Positions 1-9,711 of a stretch of DNA of 20,817 nt are shown here, one piece after another. Within the stretch, counting starts at the first letter, position 1. Each line of letters opens with the position of its first letter. The DNA comes from an uncultured Eubacteriales bacterium. GTDB taxonomy: Bacteria > Bacillota > Clostridia > Oscillospirales > Oscillospiraceae. The notes beneath the pieces are model-generated. The model made no database searches. It worked only from the letters and a program-made list of their open reading frames with translations, and had not been told where the DNA came from. The stretch covers positions 1-20,817 of the forward strand of contig UQXG01000020.1 of NCBI GenBank assembly GCA_900544945.1, given 5' to 3'. The translations under genes were made by a program, and so were the position numbers.

Positions 1-34
1 CCTCTCTCTTGGGAACATTACCTCTTCTGGGCAC
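1..34 (-). CDS. rpsG: 30S ribosomal protein S7, 5' end only (partial)
   Basis: The first 11 codons read MPRRGNVPKRE from a GTG start at position 34, matching the highly conserved N-terminus of ribosomal protein S7. The gene runs off the left edge of the window. A strong Shine-Dalgarno sequence, GAAGGAGGGA on the minus strand (50-41), sits about 6 nt upstream and fixes the GTG as the start. S7 nucleates assembly of the 30S head by binding the 3' domain of 16S rRNA. It is the third gene of the L7Ae-like/rpsL/rpsG transcription unit. Only about 34 nt are visible, but sequence, RBS and canonical rpsL-rpsG order agree. Confidence 0.9.
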   Translation of the reverse strand, partial: MPRRGNVPKRE

Positions 35-192
35 TTTGCTTCCCTCCTTCATATTATAATGATTTCATCGGTACTCGAAAGTGTTACTTTCGTTGTGCCT
101 GGCCAGAGGTTTCATCTATATAAAACCTTCTTGGCAAGGCGATGCCTTGCGAAAGGGCATGGAGTCAGTTAAAGTTTGGCAGCAGGAAAAAA
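35..192 (-). other. rpsL-rpsG intercistronic spacer with three small hairpins
   Basis: This 158-nt spacer holds no convincing gene. It contains three short perfect inverted repeats: GCAAGGC/GCCTTGC around a 3-nt loop (134-150), GGTTT/AAACC (109-128), and CGAAAGT/ACTTTCG around GTT (76-92). None is followed by a T-tract, so they do not look like terminators. In E. coli the rpsL-rpsG spacer is the target of translational repression by S7. Whether this spacer works the same way is inference. Confidence 0.4.
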
Positions 193-618
193 TTACTTCT
201 TCTTGCCGGCCTTGGGACGCTTGGCACCGTACTTGGAACGGGACTGCATCCGGTTCTGCACGCCCTGGGTATCCAGAGTGCCGCGGATGATGTGGTAACG
301 CACACCGGGAAGGTCCTTAACACGACCGCCGCGGATCAAAACCACAGAGTGCTCCTGCAGGTTGTGGCCAACACCGGGAATGTAAGCGGAAACTTCCATA
401 CCATTGGTCAGACGCACACGGGCGATCTTCCGCAGGGCGGAGTTAGGCTTCTTGGGGGTGGTGGTACGCACAGCAGTGCACACGCCGCGCTTCTGAGGGG
501 AAGGCAGGTTGGTAGCCTTGTTCTCCAGAGTGTTCAGACCTCTCTGCAGAGCGGGAGCGGTGGACTTGTAGCTGACCTGCTGACGGCCGGAACGAACCAG
601 CTGATTAAAAGTAGGCAT
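193..618 (-). CDS. rpsL: 30S ribosomal protein S12
   Basis: This 141-residue protein is a clear S12. It has the invariant TTTPKKPNSALRK loop, the GHNLQEHSVVLIRGGRVKDLPG block and the RSKYGAKRPKA tail. S12 sits at the decoding centre of the 30S subunit and monitors codon-anticodon pairing. Residues between about 20 and 42 are the longer N-terminal segment typical of Firmicutes, which makes it longer than the 124-aa E. coli protein. The lysines where streptomycin resistance mutations usually arise (in PKKPNS and in RVKDLPG) are wild type. An AAAGGAG ribosome-binding site lies 7-8 nt upstream of the ATG. It is co-transcribed with the L7Ae-like gene upstream (42-nt gap) and rpsG downstream. Confidence 0.98.
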   Translation of the reverse strand: MPTFNQLVRSGRQQVSYKSTAPALQRGLNTLENKATNLPSPQKRGVCTAVRTTTPKKPNSALRKIARVRLTNGMEVSAYIPGVGHNLQEHSVVLIRGGRVKDLPGVRYHIIRGTLDTQGVQNRMQSRSKYGAKRPKAGKKK

Positions 619-660
619 TTGTTTTCTCCTTTCTTTGGTTCTCGTCGTTTCGACGGGTAT

Positions 661-966
661 TTATTCTACGGAATTTTCCGGTAGAATCTTGAGTACGGCC
701 GCAGCCGCCGCGCCCACCTCGATGCCGCAGGCGCGCCCCAGGTCTGCCATGTCGGCTACCCAGGTGATCTGGATCTGATATTCCCCGCACAGCTCCGCCA
801 GGGGCTGAGTGAGCGCGGGGTCGGCGTTTTCCGCCAGATATACCCGGGCGGCTTTTCCGGCACGGACAGCTTTCTTCAGCTGCTTGGCGCCGACGGCCAA
901 GGAATCCCGGGAAATGTCCGGCAAATCGCCGCATTCCGGTATTTTACCTTTTTGCTTCCTATCCAT
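661..966 (-). CDS. L7Ae/YbxF-like ribosomal protein (kink-turn RNA binding)
   Basis: This 101-aa protein carries the compact L7Ae/L30e fold signature. The block AVGAKQLKKAVRAGKAARVY is followed by LAENADPAL, and the C-terminal ADLGRACGIEVGAAAAAVL is the classic RNA-binding loop of the YbxF/RplGB family. These proteins bind kink-turn RNA and are normally encoded just ahead of rpsL in Firmicutes, as here. The usual length is about 82 aa, and this ORF has about 18 extra N-terminal residues. The ATG at 966 has no Shine-Dalgarno and lies only about 4-5 nt from the predicted transcription start, so it would be nearly leaderless. An internal TTG is possible (Leu15 or Leu23), but neither has a good RBS. 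Confidence 0.88.
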   Translation of the reverse strand: MDRKQKGKIPECGDLPDISRDSLAVGAKQLKKAVRAGKAARVYLAENADPALTQPLAELCGEYQIQITWVADMADLGRACGIEVGAAAAAVLKILPENSVE

Positions 967-976
967 ACGAGACTAT

Positions 977-1004
977 ATTATACGCATTTTCCGAAAAAAG
1001 TCAA
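977..1004 (-). promoter_or_regulatory. Sigma-A promoter for L7Ae-like/rpsL/rpsG
   Basis: Reading the minus strand, TTGACT (1004-999) and TATAAT (982-977) are separated by 16 bp. The predicted start is near 969-971, only a few nucleotides before the ATG of the L7Ae-like gene. It gives the ribosomal genes their own promoter, separate from the rpoBC one. Confidence 0.75.
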
Positions 1005-1135
1005 CAAAATTATTCCATAATTTTTTGTGATTCTGCCCTTCTCCCTTGCCGTTTTCTCCTTGTCCGCAGCTTGCACGCACTTGTTCACAAGCAGATGGCA
1101 GACCCGGCAGGATGTCTTTCCTGCCGGGGGCTGTC
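1005..1135. other. Intergenic segment with a 10-bp GC-rich hairpin
   Basis: No credible gene is present. The main feature is a perfect inverted repeat, CCCGGCAGGA/TCCTGCCGGG (1103-1112 and 1119-1128), with a 6-nt loop. It has no U-tract on either strand. It could be a weak terminator or 3'-end stabiliser for transcripts arriving from rpoC and the alkyltransferase-like gene, just before the next promoter. Confidence 0.45.
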
Positions 1136-1301
1136 TTAGGGTCTATCTGAAAACCGGAAATATGAGAGGCGGCGAGGGATTTTCCGCCTGAGGAAGCCAT
1201 TTTTTGCAGGAATACTCTGCGTATTGCAAGAAAAAATGGTGCCCAGCAGGTGGAAAAGACCCGCTGTTTGGGCGTGTTGACGGTTTTCAGATAGACCCTA
1301 A
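1136..1301. mobile_element. MITE-like element with perfect 21-bp terminal inverted repeats
   Basis: The ends are perfect inverted copies. The left end begins TTAGGGTCTATCTGAAAACC and the right end (1281-1301) is its exact reverse complement over 21 bp. The interior contains an extended imperfect palindrome around CCATTTTTT...AAAAAATGG (about 1197-1239) and smaller hairpins. It has no ORF of its own. If the two TA dinucleotides inside the ends are a target duplication, the true termini begin GGGTCTATCTG, as in TA-inserting (IS630/mariner-type) non-autonomous elements; that is inference. The right end overlaps the stop codon of the neighbouring alkyltransferase-like gene. Confidence 0.65.
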
Positions 1302-1663
1302 TCTTCCCCGGAGGCAAAGGCCTTCGCAAAGCGGGAAATATCCTTCTGGGTAGTCTTCCAGCCATAAGTTTTCAGATCAACCTGCCAGCATCGGCCGTTC
1401 CACCGGGAGGGCACGCCCTCGTCCGCCAGAAGGGATTGCTGTAAATCCGAGCCGGGAAAATACCGGGCACCGCTGAGCTCTCCCTTGCCATTTACCACCC
1501 GGAAAGCGGGAACCCCCTCCCCGGCCAGCCCCTCCCGCAGACCATAGCCCACCTGCCGGGAATTTCCGGGCTTGCCGCAAAGCATGGCAATCTGGCCGTA
1601 GGTAGCCACCGTGCCTTCCGGAATTGCCAGACAGACAAGACGCATTTTTTCGTAAAAGGTCAT
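1298..1663 (-). CDS. Alkyltransferase-like (MGMT-fold) DNA-binding protein, catalytic Cys absent
   Basis: This 121-aa protein corresponds to the C-terminal DNA-binding domain of O6-alkylguanine-DNA alkyltransferases. The helix-turn-helix segment IPEGTVATYGQIAMLCGKPG and the Arg-finger helix NSRQVGYGLR are clear. The active-site motif, normally PCHRV, reads PAFRVV (about residues 52-57). The acceptor cysteine is therefore replaced, and the protein should bind and flip damaged bases without repairing them, as described for ATL proteins that hand lesions to nucleotide excision repair. The ATG at 1663 has an AGGAG ribosome-binding site about 6 nt upstream. It follows rpoC by 64 nt across a hairpin, an unusual position between rpoC and the ribosomal genes. 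Its TAG stop lies in the inverted end of the MITE-like element, so the last residues may have been reshaped by that insertion. Confidence 0.85.
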   Translation of the reverse strand: MTFYEKMRLVCLAIPEGTVATYGQIAMLCGKPGNSRQVGYGLREGLAGEGVPAFRVVNGKGELSGARYFPGSDLQQSLLADEGVPSRWNGRCWQVDLKTYGWKTTQKDISRFAKAFASGED

Positions 1664-1689
1664 GAATTCTCCTGGAAATGATAGGAAAT

Positions 1690-1716
1690 CCCCTCCGCGC
1701 GATATGCGCGGAGGGG
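1690..1716 (-). terminator. Hairpin after rpoC (probable weak terminator)
   Basis: A perfect 11-bp stem CCCCTCCGCGC/GCGCGGAGGGG surrounds a 5-nt loop, 11 nt past the rpoC stop. The downstream minus-strand sequence ATTTCCTATC is a poor U-tract, so read-through into the alkyltransferase-like gene is likely. Confidence 0.6.
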
Positions 1717-1727
1717 AAGTCGGGAAC

Positions 1728-5435
<3,708 letters not shown>

Positions 5436-5446
5436 GTGTAGCCTCC

Positions 5447-8400
5447 TTATTCTTCGTTGTCGGCATCCATATCGCCGAATACATCCATAATATCCTCAGG
5501 GCTGTCCTCGTCGATGACGAAGCCAGCGTCCAGCACCTCATCGGTAGAGCCAACCACCGTGTCGTTTCCGGAGTCGGCGGTGTAGACGATCTCGTCGTCA
5601 TCGTCCTCGTCCTTCAGCTCGATCTCGTCGCCGTTCTCGTCCAGAACCCGGATATCCAGGCACAGAGCCTGGAGCTCCTTGATCAGAACCTTGAAGGATT
5701 CGGGCACGCCGGGCTTAGGAATGTTGGCGCCCTTGACGATGGCCTCGTAGGTCTTGACACGGCCGGTCACATCATCGGACTTGACGGTCAGGATCTCCTG
5801 CAGGGTGTAAGCGGCACCGTAAGCTTCCAGTGCCCAGACTTCCATTTCGCCGAAACGCTGGCCGCCGAACTGAGCCTTGCCGCCCAGAGGCTGCTGAGTA
5901 ACCAGGGCATAGGGGCCGGTGGAACGGGCGTGAATCTTATCGTCAACCAGGTGATGGAGCTTCAGATAGTAGGGATAGCCGACCGTGACCAGGTTATCGA
6001 AAGGCTCGCCGGTACGGCCGTCATACAGGATGGTCTTGCCGTCCTCCCGCAGGCCAGCCAGCTTCAGGGTCTCCCGGATGTCCTTCTCGTTGGCGCCGTC
6101 GAAGACGGGGGTGGCAACATGCCAGCCCAGAGCCTTGGCAGCGTAGCCCAGATGGACTTCCAGCACCTGGCCGATGTTCATACGGGAAGGCACGCCCAGG
6201 GGGTTCAGCACGATATCCAGGGGGGTGCCGTCGGGCAGGAAGGGCATATCCTCCTCGGGCAGGACCCGGGAAACGACGCCCTTGTTGCCGTGACGGCCGG
6301 CCATCTTATCGCCCACGCCGATCTTCCGCTTCTGGGCAAGATACACACGGACGGACTTGGTGACGCCGGGCGCCAGCTCGTCGGAATTTTCCTTGGTGAA
6401 GACCTTCACGTCCACCACGATGCCGGAGGTGCCGTGAGGCACCTTCAGGGAGGTATCCCGGACTTCTCTTGCCTTCTCGCCGAAGATGGCCCGCAGCAGA
6501 CGCTCCTCGGGGGTCAGCTCGGTCTCACCCTTGGGGGTGACCTTGCCAACCAGGTAATCACCGGCGTGGACTTCCGCGCCGACGCGGATAATGCCGTTCT
6601 CGTCCAGATCCTTCAGGGTGTCCTCGCCCACGTTGGGGATATCCCGGGTGATTTCCTCCGGGCCCAGCTTGGTATCCCGGGCCTCTGTCTCATACTCCTC
6701 GATGTGGATGGAGGTGAACACATCCTCCCGAACCAGACGTTCGTTGAGCAGAATGGCGTCCTCGTAGTTGTAGCCTTCCCAGGTAACGAAGCCGATGAGC
6801 ACGTTCTTGCCCAGGGCAACCTCGCCGCCGGAGCAGGAGGGGCCGTCGGCAATGATCTGCTCGGTATCCACCCGCTCGCCCACCACCACGATGGGCCGCT
6901 GGTTGATGCAGGTACCGGCGTTGGAGCGGGAGAACTTAATCAGGGCGTGGGTGCAGGTCTCGCCGCTGTCATACTTGACGGTAATGGAGGAAGCGGACAC
7001 GGCGGTGACTACGCCGGGGCCCTTGGCCTTCACGCAGACCTCGGAGTCCACGGCAGCCTTGTGCTCGATGCCGGTGGCAACGATGGGCGGCTCGGTGGTC
7101 AGCAGAGGCACGGCCTGACGCTGCATGTTCGCGCCCATCAGCGCACGGTTAGCGTCGTCGTTCTGCAGGAAGGGAATGAAAGAGGTAGCGATGGAGATCA
7201 TCATTCTGGGGGACACATCGATATAGTCGATCATGCCCCGGTCAACCTCGATAATCTCGTTGCGGTGACGGCAGGTGATACGGGCGTTGGCAAGGCAGCC
7301 GTTCTCGTCCAGAGGCTCATTGGCCTGGCCGATGTAGTAGTCGTCCTCCACATCGGCGGTCATATACTCCACGTTCTTGGTGACGAAGCCGGTGGCCTTG
7401 TCCACCTTCCGGTAGGGAGCCTCCACGAAGCCGTACTCGTTGATTTTGGCAAAGGTAGCCAAGTAGTTAATCAGGCCGATGTTGGGGCCTTCAGGGGTCT
7501 CAATGGGGCACATCCGGCCATAGTGGGTGTAGTGAATATCCCGGACGTCGAAGGAAGCCCGGTCACGGCTCAGACCGCCGGGGCCCAGAGCGGACAGACG
7601 GCGCTTGTGGGTCAGCTCGGACAGGGGGTTATTCTGATCCATGAACTGGCTCAGAGGGGAGGAGCCAAAGAACTCCTTGATGACCGCGGTAACAGGCCGG
7701 ATGTTGATCAGGCTCTGAGGGGTCACGGTGTCCAGATCCTGGACGGTCATTCGCTCCCGGATCACCCGATCCAGACGGCTAAAGCCAATGCGGAACTGGT
7801 TCTGAAGCAGCTCGCCTACGCAGCGCAGACGGCGGTTGCCCAGGTGGTCAATGTCGTCGGGCGTACCCACGCCCATGGCCACGCAGTTCAGGTAGTTGAT
7901 GGAGGCCATGATGTCGTCCACAATGATGTGGTTGGGAATCAGGTCGGTGTAACGCTCGGCAATGGCGTCTTTCCAGCCGTCGGCAGGAACGGTTTCCAGC
8001 ATTTCCTTCAGCACGGGGAAATAAACCTTCTCGGTGATGCCGTACTGCTTGGGGTCAAAATCCACGAAGCCCGCCATCTCCACCATGTTGTTGGAGAAGA
8101 CCTTGACGTTGTAGTCGCCGATCTTGATGACCGCCTCGTTGACGCCCTTCCGGCTCAGCTCGTGAGCCTGGGCGCGGGAGATGAACTCGCCGGGCATGAC
8201 CAGAATTTCACCGGTCATGGGATCGGCAATGGGCTCTACGGCTTCCTGGCCGGACAGCCGGCTCCAGATGTCCATCTTCTTGTTGAACTTATACCGGCCA
8301 ACCTTGCTCACGTCGTAGCGGTGGTAGTCGAACAGCAGGCCCTCCAGATGGGCAGTGGCAGTCTCCACCGTAGGGGGCTCGCCAGGACGCAGCCGGCGGT

Positions 8401-9124
8401 AAATCTCCAACAGAGACTCTTCTCTGGTCTTGCAGGGATCCTTGTCAATGGTAGCCAGAATCCGGGGATCCTCACCGAACATGGCCTTGATCTGCTCGTC
8501 GGTCTGCACGCCCAGTGCCCGGATCAGGCAGGTGATGGGCAGCTTCCGGTTCTTATCGATCCGAACCCAGAACACATCGGAGTTGTCGGTTTCGTACTCC
8601 AGCCAGGCACCCCGGTAGGGAATGACAGTAGCGGTATAGGTATGCTGGTCAGCCTTGTCCACCTCATGGCCGTAGTACATGCCGGGAGAACGGACGATCT
8701 GGGTGATAATGACGCGCTCCGCGCCGTTGATCACAAAGGTACCGCCGTTGGTCATCACGGGGAAATCGCCCATGAAGATCTCCTGCTCCTTGATTTCGTC
8801 GGTCTCGGTGTTGCGCAGGCGAACCCGCACCTTGATGGGCTTGGCGTAGGTAGCGTCCCGCTCTTTGCACTCCTCAATGGTGTACTTGGCCTTATCCTCC
8901 ATGGTGTAATCCAGGAAGGACAGCTCCAGCTTGCCGGAGAAGTCGGTAATGGTGCCTACGTCCTTGAAGACCTCCCGCAAGCCGGTATCCAGGAACCACT
9001 GATAGGAGTCCTTCTGGATTTTCAGCATGTTGGGGATCTCCAGGATCTCTTCATACTTCGCGTAAGATTTACGCATGGTCTTGCCGAACATTACGTCCTT
9101 GACCATTGCCATATGGATCATCAC
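5447..9124 (-). CDS. rpoB: DNA-directed RNA polymerase subunit beta
   Basis: This is a full-length 1225-aa beta subunit. The rifampicin pocket (about residues 485-515) reads LSQFMDQNNPLSELTHKRR followed by LSALGPGGLSRDR, and the classic resistance positions (Q, D, H and S of this cluster) are all wild type. Other conserved blocks are PIETPEGPNIGLINYLA, GYNYEDAI, KIGVGDKMAGRHGNKGVVS and GGKAQFGGQRFGEMEVWALEAYGA. The C-terminus ends in an acidic tail of about 65 residues rich in Asp and Glu. The ATG at 9124 lies 5 nt from AAAGG; a second ATG at 9121 is equally possible and has better spacing. The leader is about 147 nt from the predicted promoter. Genes rplJ and rplL, usual upstream neighbours, are absent. 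Confidence 0.99.
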   Translation of the reverse strand: MMIHMAMVKDVMFGKTMRKSYAKYEEILEIPNMLKIQKDSYQWFLDTGLREVFKDVGTITDFSGKLELSFLDYTMEDKAKYTIEECKERDATYAKPIKVRVRLRNTETDEIKEQEIFMGDFPVMTNGGTFVINGAERVIITQIVRSPGMYYGHEVDKADQHTYTATVIPYRGAWLEYETDNSDVFWVRIDKNRKLPITCLIRALGVQTDEQIKAMFGEDPRILATIDKDPCKTREESLLEIYRRLRPGEPPTVETATAHLEGLLFDYHRYDVSKVGRYKFNKKMDIWSRLSGQEAVEPIADPMTGEILVMPGEFISRAQAHELSRKGVNEAVIKIGDYNVKVFSNNMVEMAGFVDFDPKQYGITEKVYFPVLKEMLETVPADGWKDAIAERYTDLIPNHIIVDDIMASINYLNCVAMGVGTPDDIDHLGNRRLRCVGELLQNQFRIGFSRLDRVIRERMTVQDLDTVTPQSLINIRPVTAVIKEFFGSSPLSQFMDQNNPLSELTHKRRLSALGPGGLSRDRASFDVRDIHYTHYGRMCPIETPEGPNIGLINYLATFAKINEYGFVEAPYRKVDKATGFVTKNVEYMTADVEDDYYIGQANEPLDENGCLANARITCRHRNEIIEVDRGMIDYIDVSPRMMISIATSFIPFLQNDDANRALMGANMQRQAVPLLTTEPPIVATGIEHKAAVDSEVCVKAKGPGVVTAVSASSITVKYDSGETCTHALIKFSRSNAGTCINQRPIVVVGERVDTEQIIADGPSCSGGEVALGKNVLIGFVTWEGYNYEDAILLNERLVREDVFTSIHIEEYETEARDTKLGPEEITRDIPNVGEDTLKDLDENGIIRVGAEVHAGDYLVGKVTPKGETELTPEERLLRAIFGEKAREVRDTSLKVPHGTSGIVVDVKVFTKENSDELAPGVTKSVRVYLAQKRKIGVGDKMAGRHGNKGVVSRVLPEEDMPFLPDGTPLDIVLNPLGVPSRMNIGQVLEVHLGYAAKALGWHVATPVFDGANEKDIRETLKLAGLREDGKTILYDGRTGEPFDNLVTVGYPYYLKLHHLVDDKIHARSTGPYALVTQQPLGGKAQFGGQRFGEMEVWALEAYGAAYTLQEILTVKSDDVTGRVKTYEAIVKGANIPKPGVPESFKVLIKELQALCLDIRVLDENGDEIELKDEDDDDEIVYTADSGNDTVVGSTDEVLDAGFVIDEDSPEDIMDVFGDMDADNEE

Positions 9125-9193
9125 AGCCTTTCTTTCGAGTTGTGTTGCTTATGATACGCCCCGCGCGGTTGTCAATTTTCACAAAGTTCCTAC

Positions 9194-9222
9194 TTGACAG
9201 CCGCCCGCTACTGTGCTAGAAT
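9194..9222 (+). promoter_or_regulatory. Plus-strand sigma-A promoter inside the rpoB leader region
   Basis: TTGACA (9194-9199) and TAGAAT (9217-9222) are separated by exactly 17 bp, an 11/12 match to the sigma-A consensus. Transcription would start near 9229 and run away from rpoB, antisense to its leader. No protein gene follows, but a strong terminator lies 100 nt downstream. Confidence 0.65.
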
Positions 9223-9277
9223 GACCTGGTAAGGAAGGAAGTCCGCAGATAGGCATAGTATCACAGTATGGACAATC

Positions 9278-9306
9278 ATTATAGCATGGCGGGCAAATTC
9301 TGTCAA
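9278..9306 (-). promoter_or_regulatory. Sigma-A promoter of rpoBC
   Basis: On the minus strand, TTGACA (9306-9301) and TATAAT (9283-9278) are spaced 17 bp apart, a perfect 12/12 consensus. The start is predicted near 9271, giving an rpoB leader of about 147 nt. A second TTGACA (9175-9170) lies within the leader but has only a poor -10 (CATAAG). Confidence 0.85.
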
Positions 9307-9325
9307 TGAATAATTTCCACAATTC

Positions 9326-9348
9326 CGAGGCTTCCGCCTCGTTTTTTT
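9326..9348 (+). terminator. Intrinsic terminator, plus strand
   Basis: CGAGGC-TTCC-GCCTCG (6-bp stem, 4-nt loop) is followed directly by seven T. The U-tract exists only on the plus strand, so it must stop a plus-strand transcript. The only candidate is the one from the promoter at 9194-9222. Confidence 0.8.
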
Positions 9349-9387
9349 ATGCCCTTTTCGCTAATTTTCGCCCCTGCCCTGTCAAAG

Positions 9388-9419
9388 CCCCGCCGGTCTG
9401 CGATTTCAGACCGGCGGGG
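9388..9419 (-). terminator. 13-bp GC hairpin downstream of the sulfatase gene and repeat element
   Basis: A perfect 13-bp stem CCCCGCCGGTCTG/CAGACCGGCGGGG has a 6-nt loop. Read on the minus strand it is followed by CTTTGACAGG, a weak U-tract. It is probably the transcript end for the LTA-synthase-like gene, though about 290 nt and a repeat element lie between them. Confidence 0.5.
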
Positions 9420-9450
9420 TTCATACATTCAAACTGACGGTATACTCATG

Positions 9451-9658
9451 TCATTGCGAACCAGTCCGCAGACTGGTGTGGCAATCCCCCGGTCGTTCCG
9501 AGAGCCATCGTCGAAGCACAAAGTGAAAAGTAAAGCTGTCATTCCGATCCTGTTCGCACTCTGGCGTGGGAATCCGTTCTCCTGAAAAAATGTCGGTCAT
9601 CTGACGTTTTTGTTGGATTACGGATTGCCACACCAGCGTGCGCGCTGGTTCGCAATGA
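9451..9658. repeat. Composite palindromic repeat element 1 (three 37-nt units)
   Basis: The left unit (9451-9487) begins TCATTGCGAACCAGT and ends TGGTGTGGCAATCC. The right unit (9622-9658) is an inverted copy of it. A diverged direct copy (9539-9575) matches the left unit at 29 of 37 positions. Each unit is itself an imperfect palindrome (ACCAG...CTGGT). The rest of the element shows no gene. The same units recur at 13786-14031 and 18206-18239, so this is a dispersed family. It lies downstream of the sulfatase gene stop. Confidence 0.8.
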
Positions 9659-9711
9659 CAGCTTTATTGTTTCCTATGTGCTTTTATCAACAACGCTCTG
9701 ACTGTTTGCGC

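Larger units (their letters stand above)
9229..9348 (+). ncRNA. Candidate ~120-nt RNA antisense to the rpoBC promoter and leader
   Basis: The segment is bounded by a near-consensus plus-strand promoter and a textbook intrinsic terminator, and contains no convincing ORF; the longest ATG frame ending inside it is 13 codons, without an RBS. It fully overlaps the minus-strand -35 and -10 boxes of rpoB and the start of the rpoB leader. It matches no small-RNA family I recognise: it has a GGAAGGAAG stretch reminiscent of SRP RNA but lacks the rest of that consensus. The RNA is inferred from its boundaries only. Confidence 0.45.

Noticed and set aside
55..60. TATAAT before rpsG as a separate promoter
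   Set aside because: No -35-like hexamer lies at 16-18 bp, and the start would fall on the rpsG ribosome-binding site.
142..684. A 180-codon plus-strand frame opposite rpsL
   Set aside because: It covers rpsL, which is certain on the minus strand; no domain is recognised.
5930..9154. A 1074-codon open frame opposite rpoB
   Set aside because: Same cause as the frame opposite rpoC: codon bias of a highly expressed gene. There is no start signal and no recognisable domain.
9223..9260. Possible SRP (4.5S-type) RNA from the GGTAAGGAAGGAAG stretch
   Set aside because: Only a short purine stretch is similar. The conserved symmetric loops and the pairing partner of SRP RNA are absent.
9268..9309. 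13-codon ORF within the candidate antisense RNA
   Set aside because: There is no Shine-Dalgarno at a usable distance and no sign of selection; the region is better explained as noncoding.
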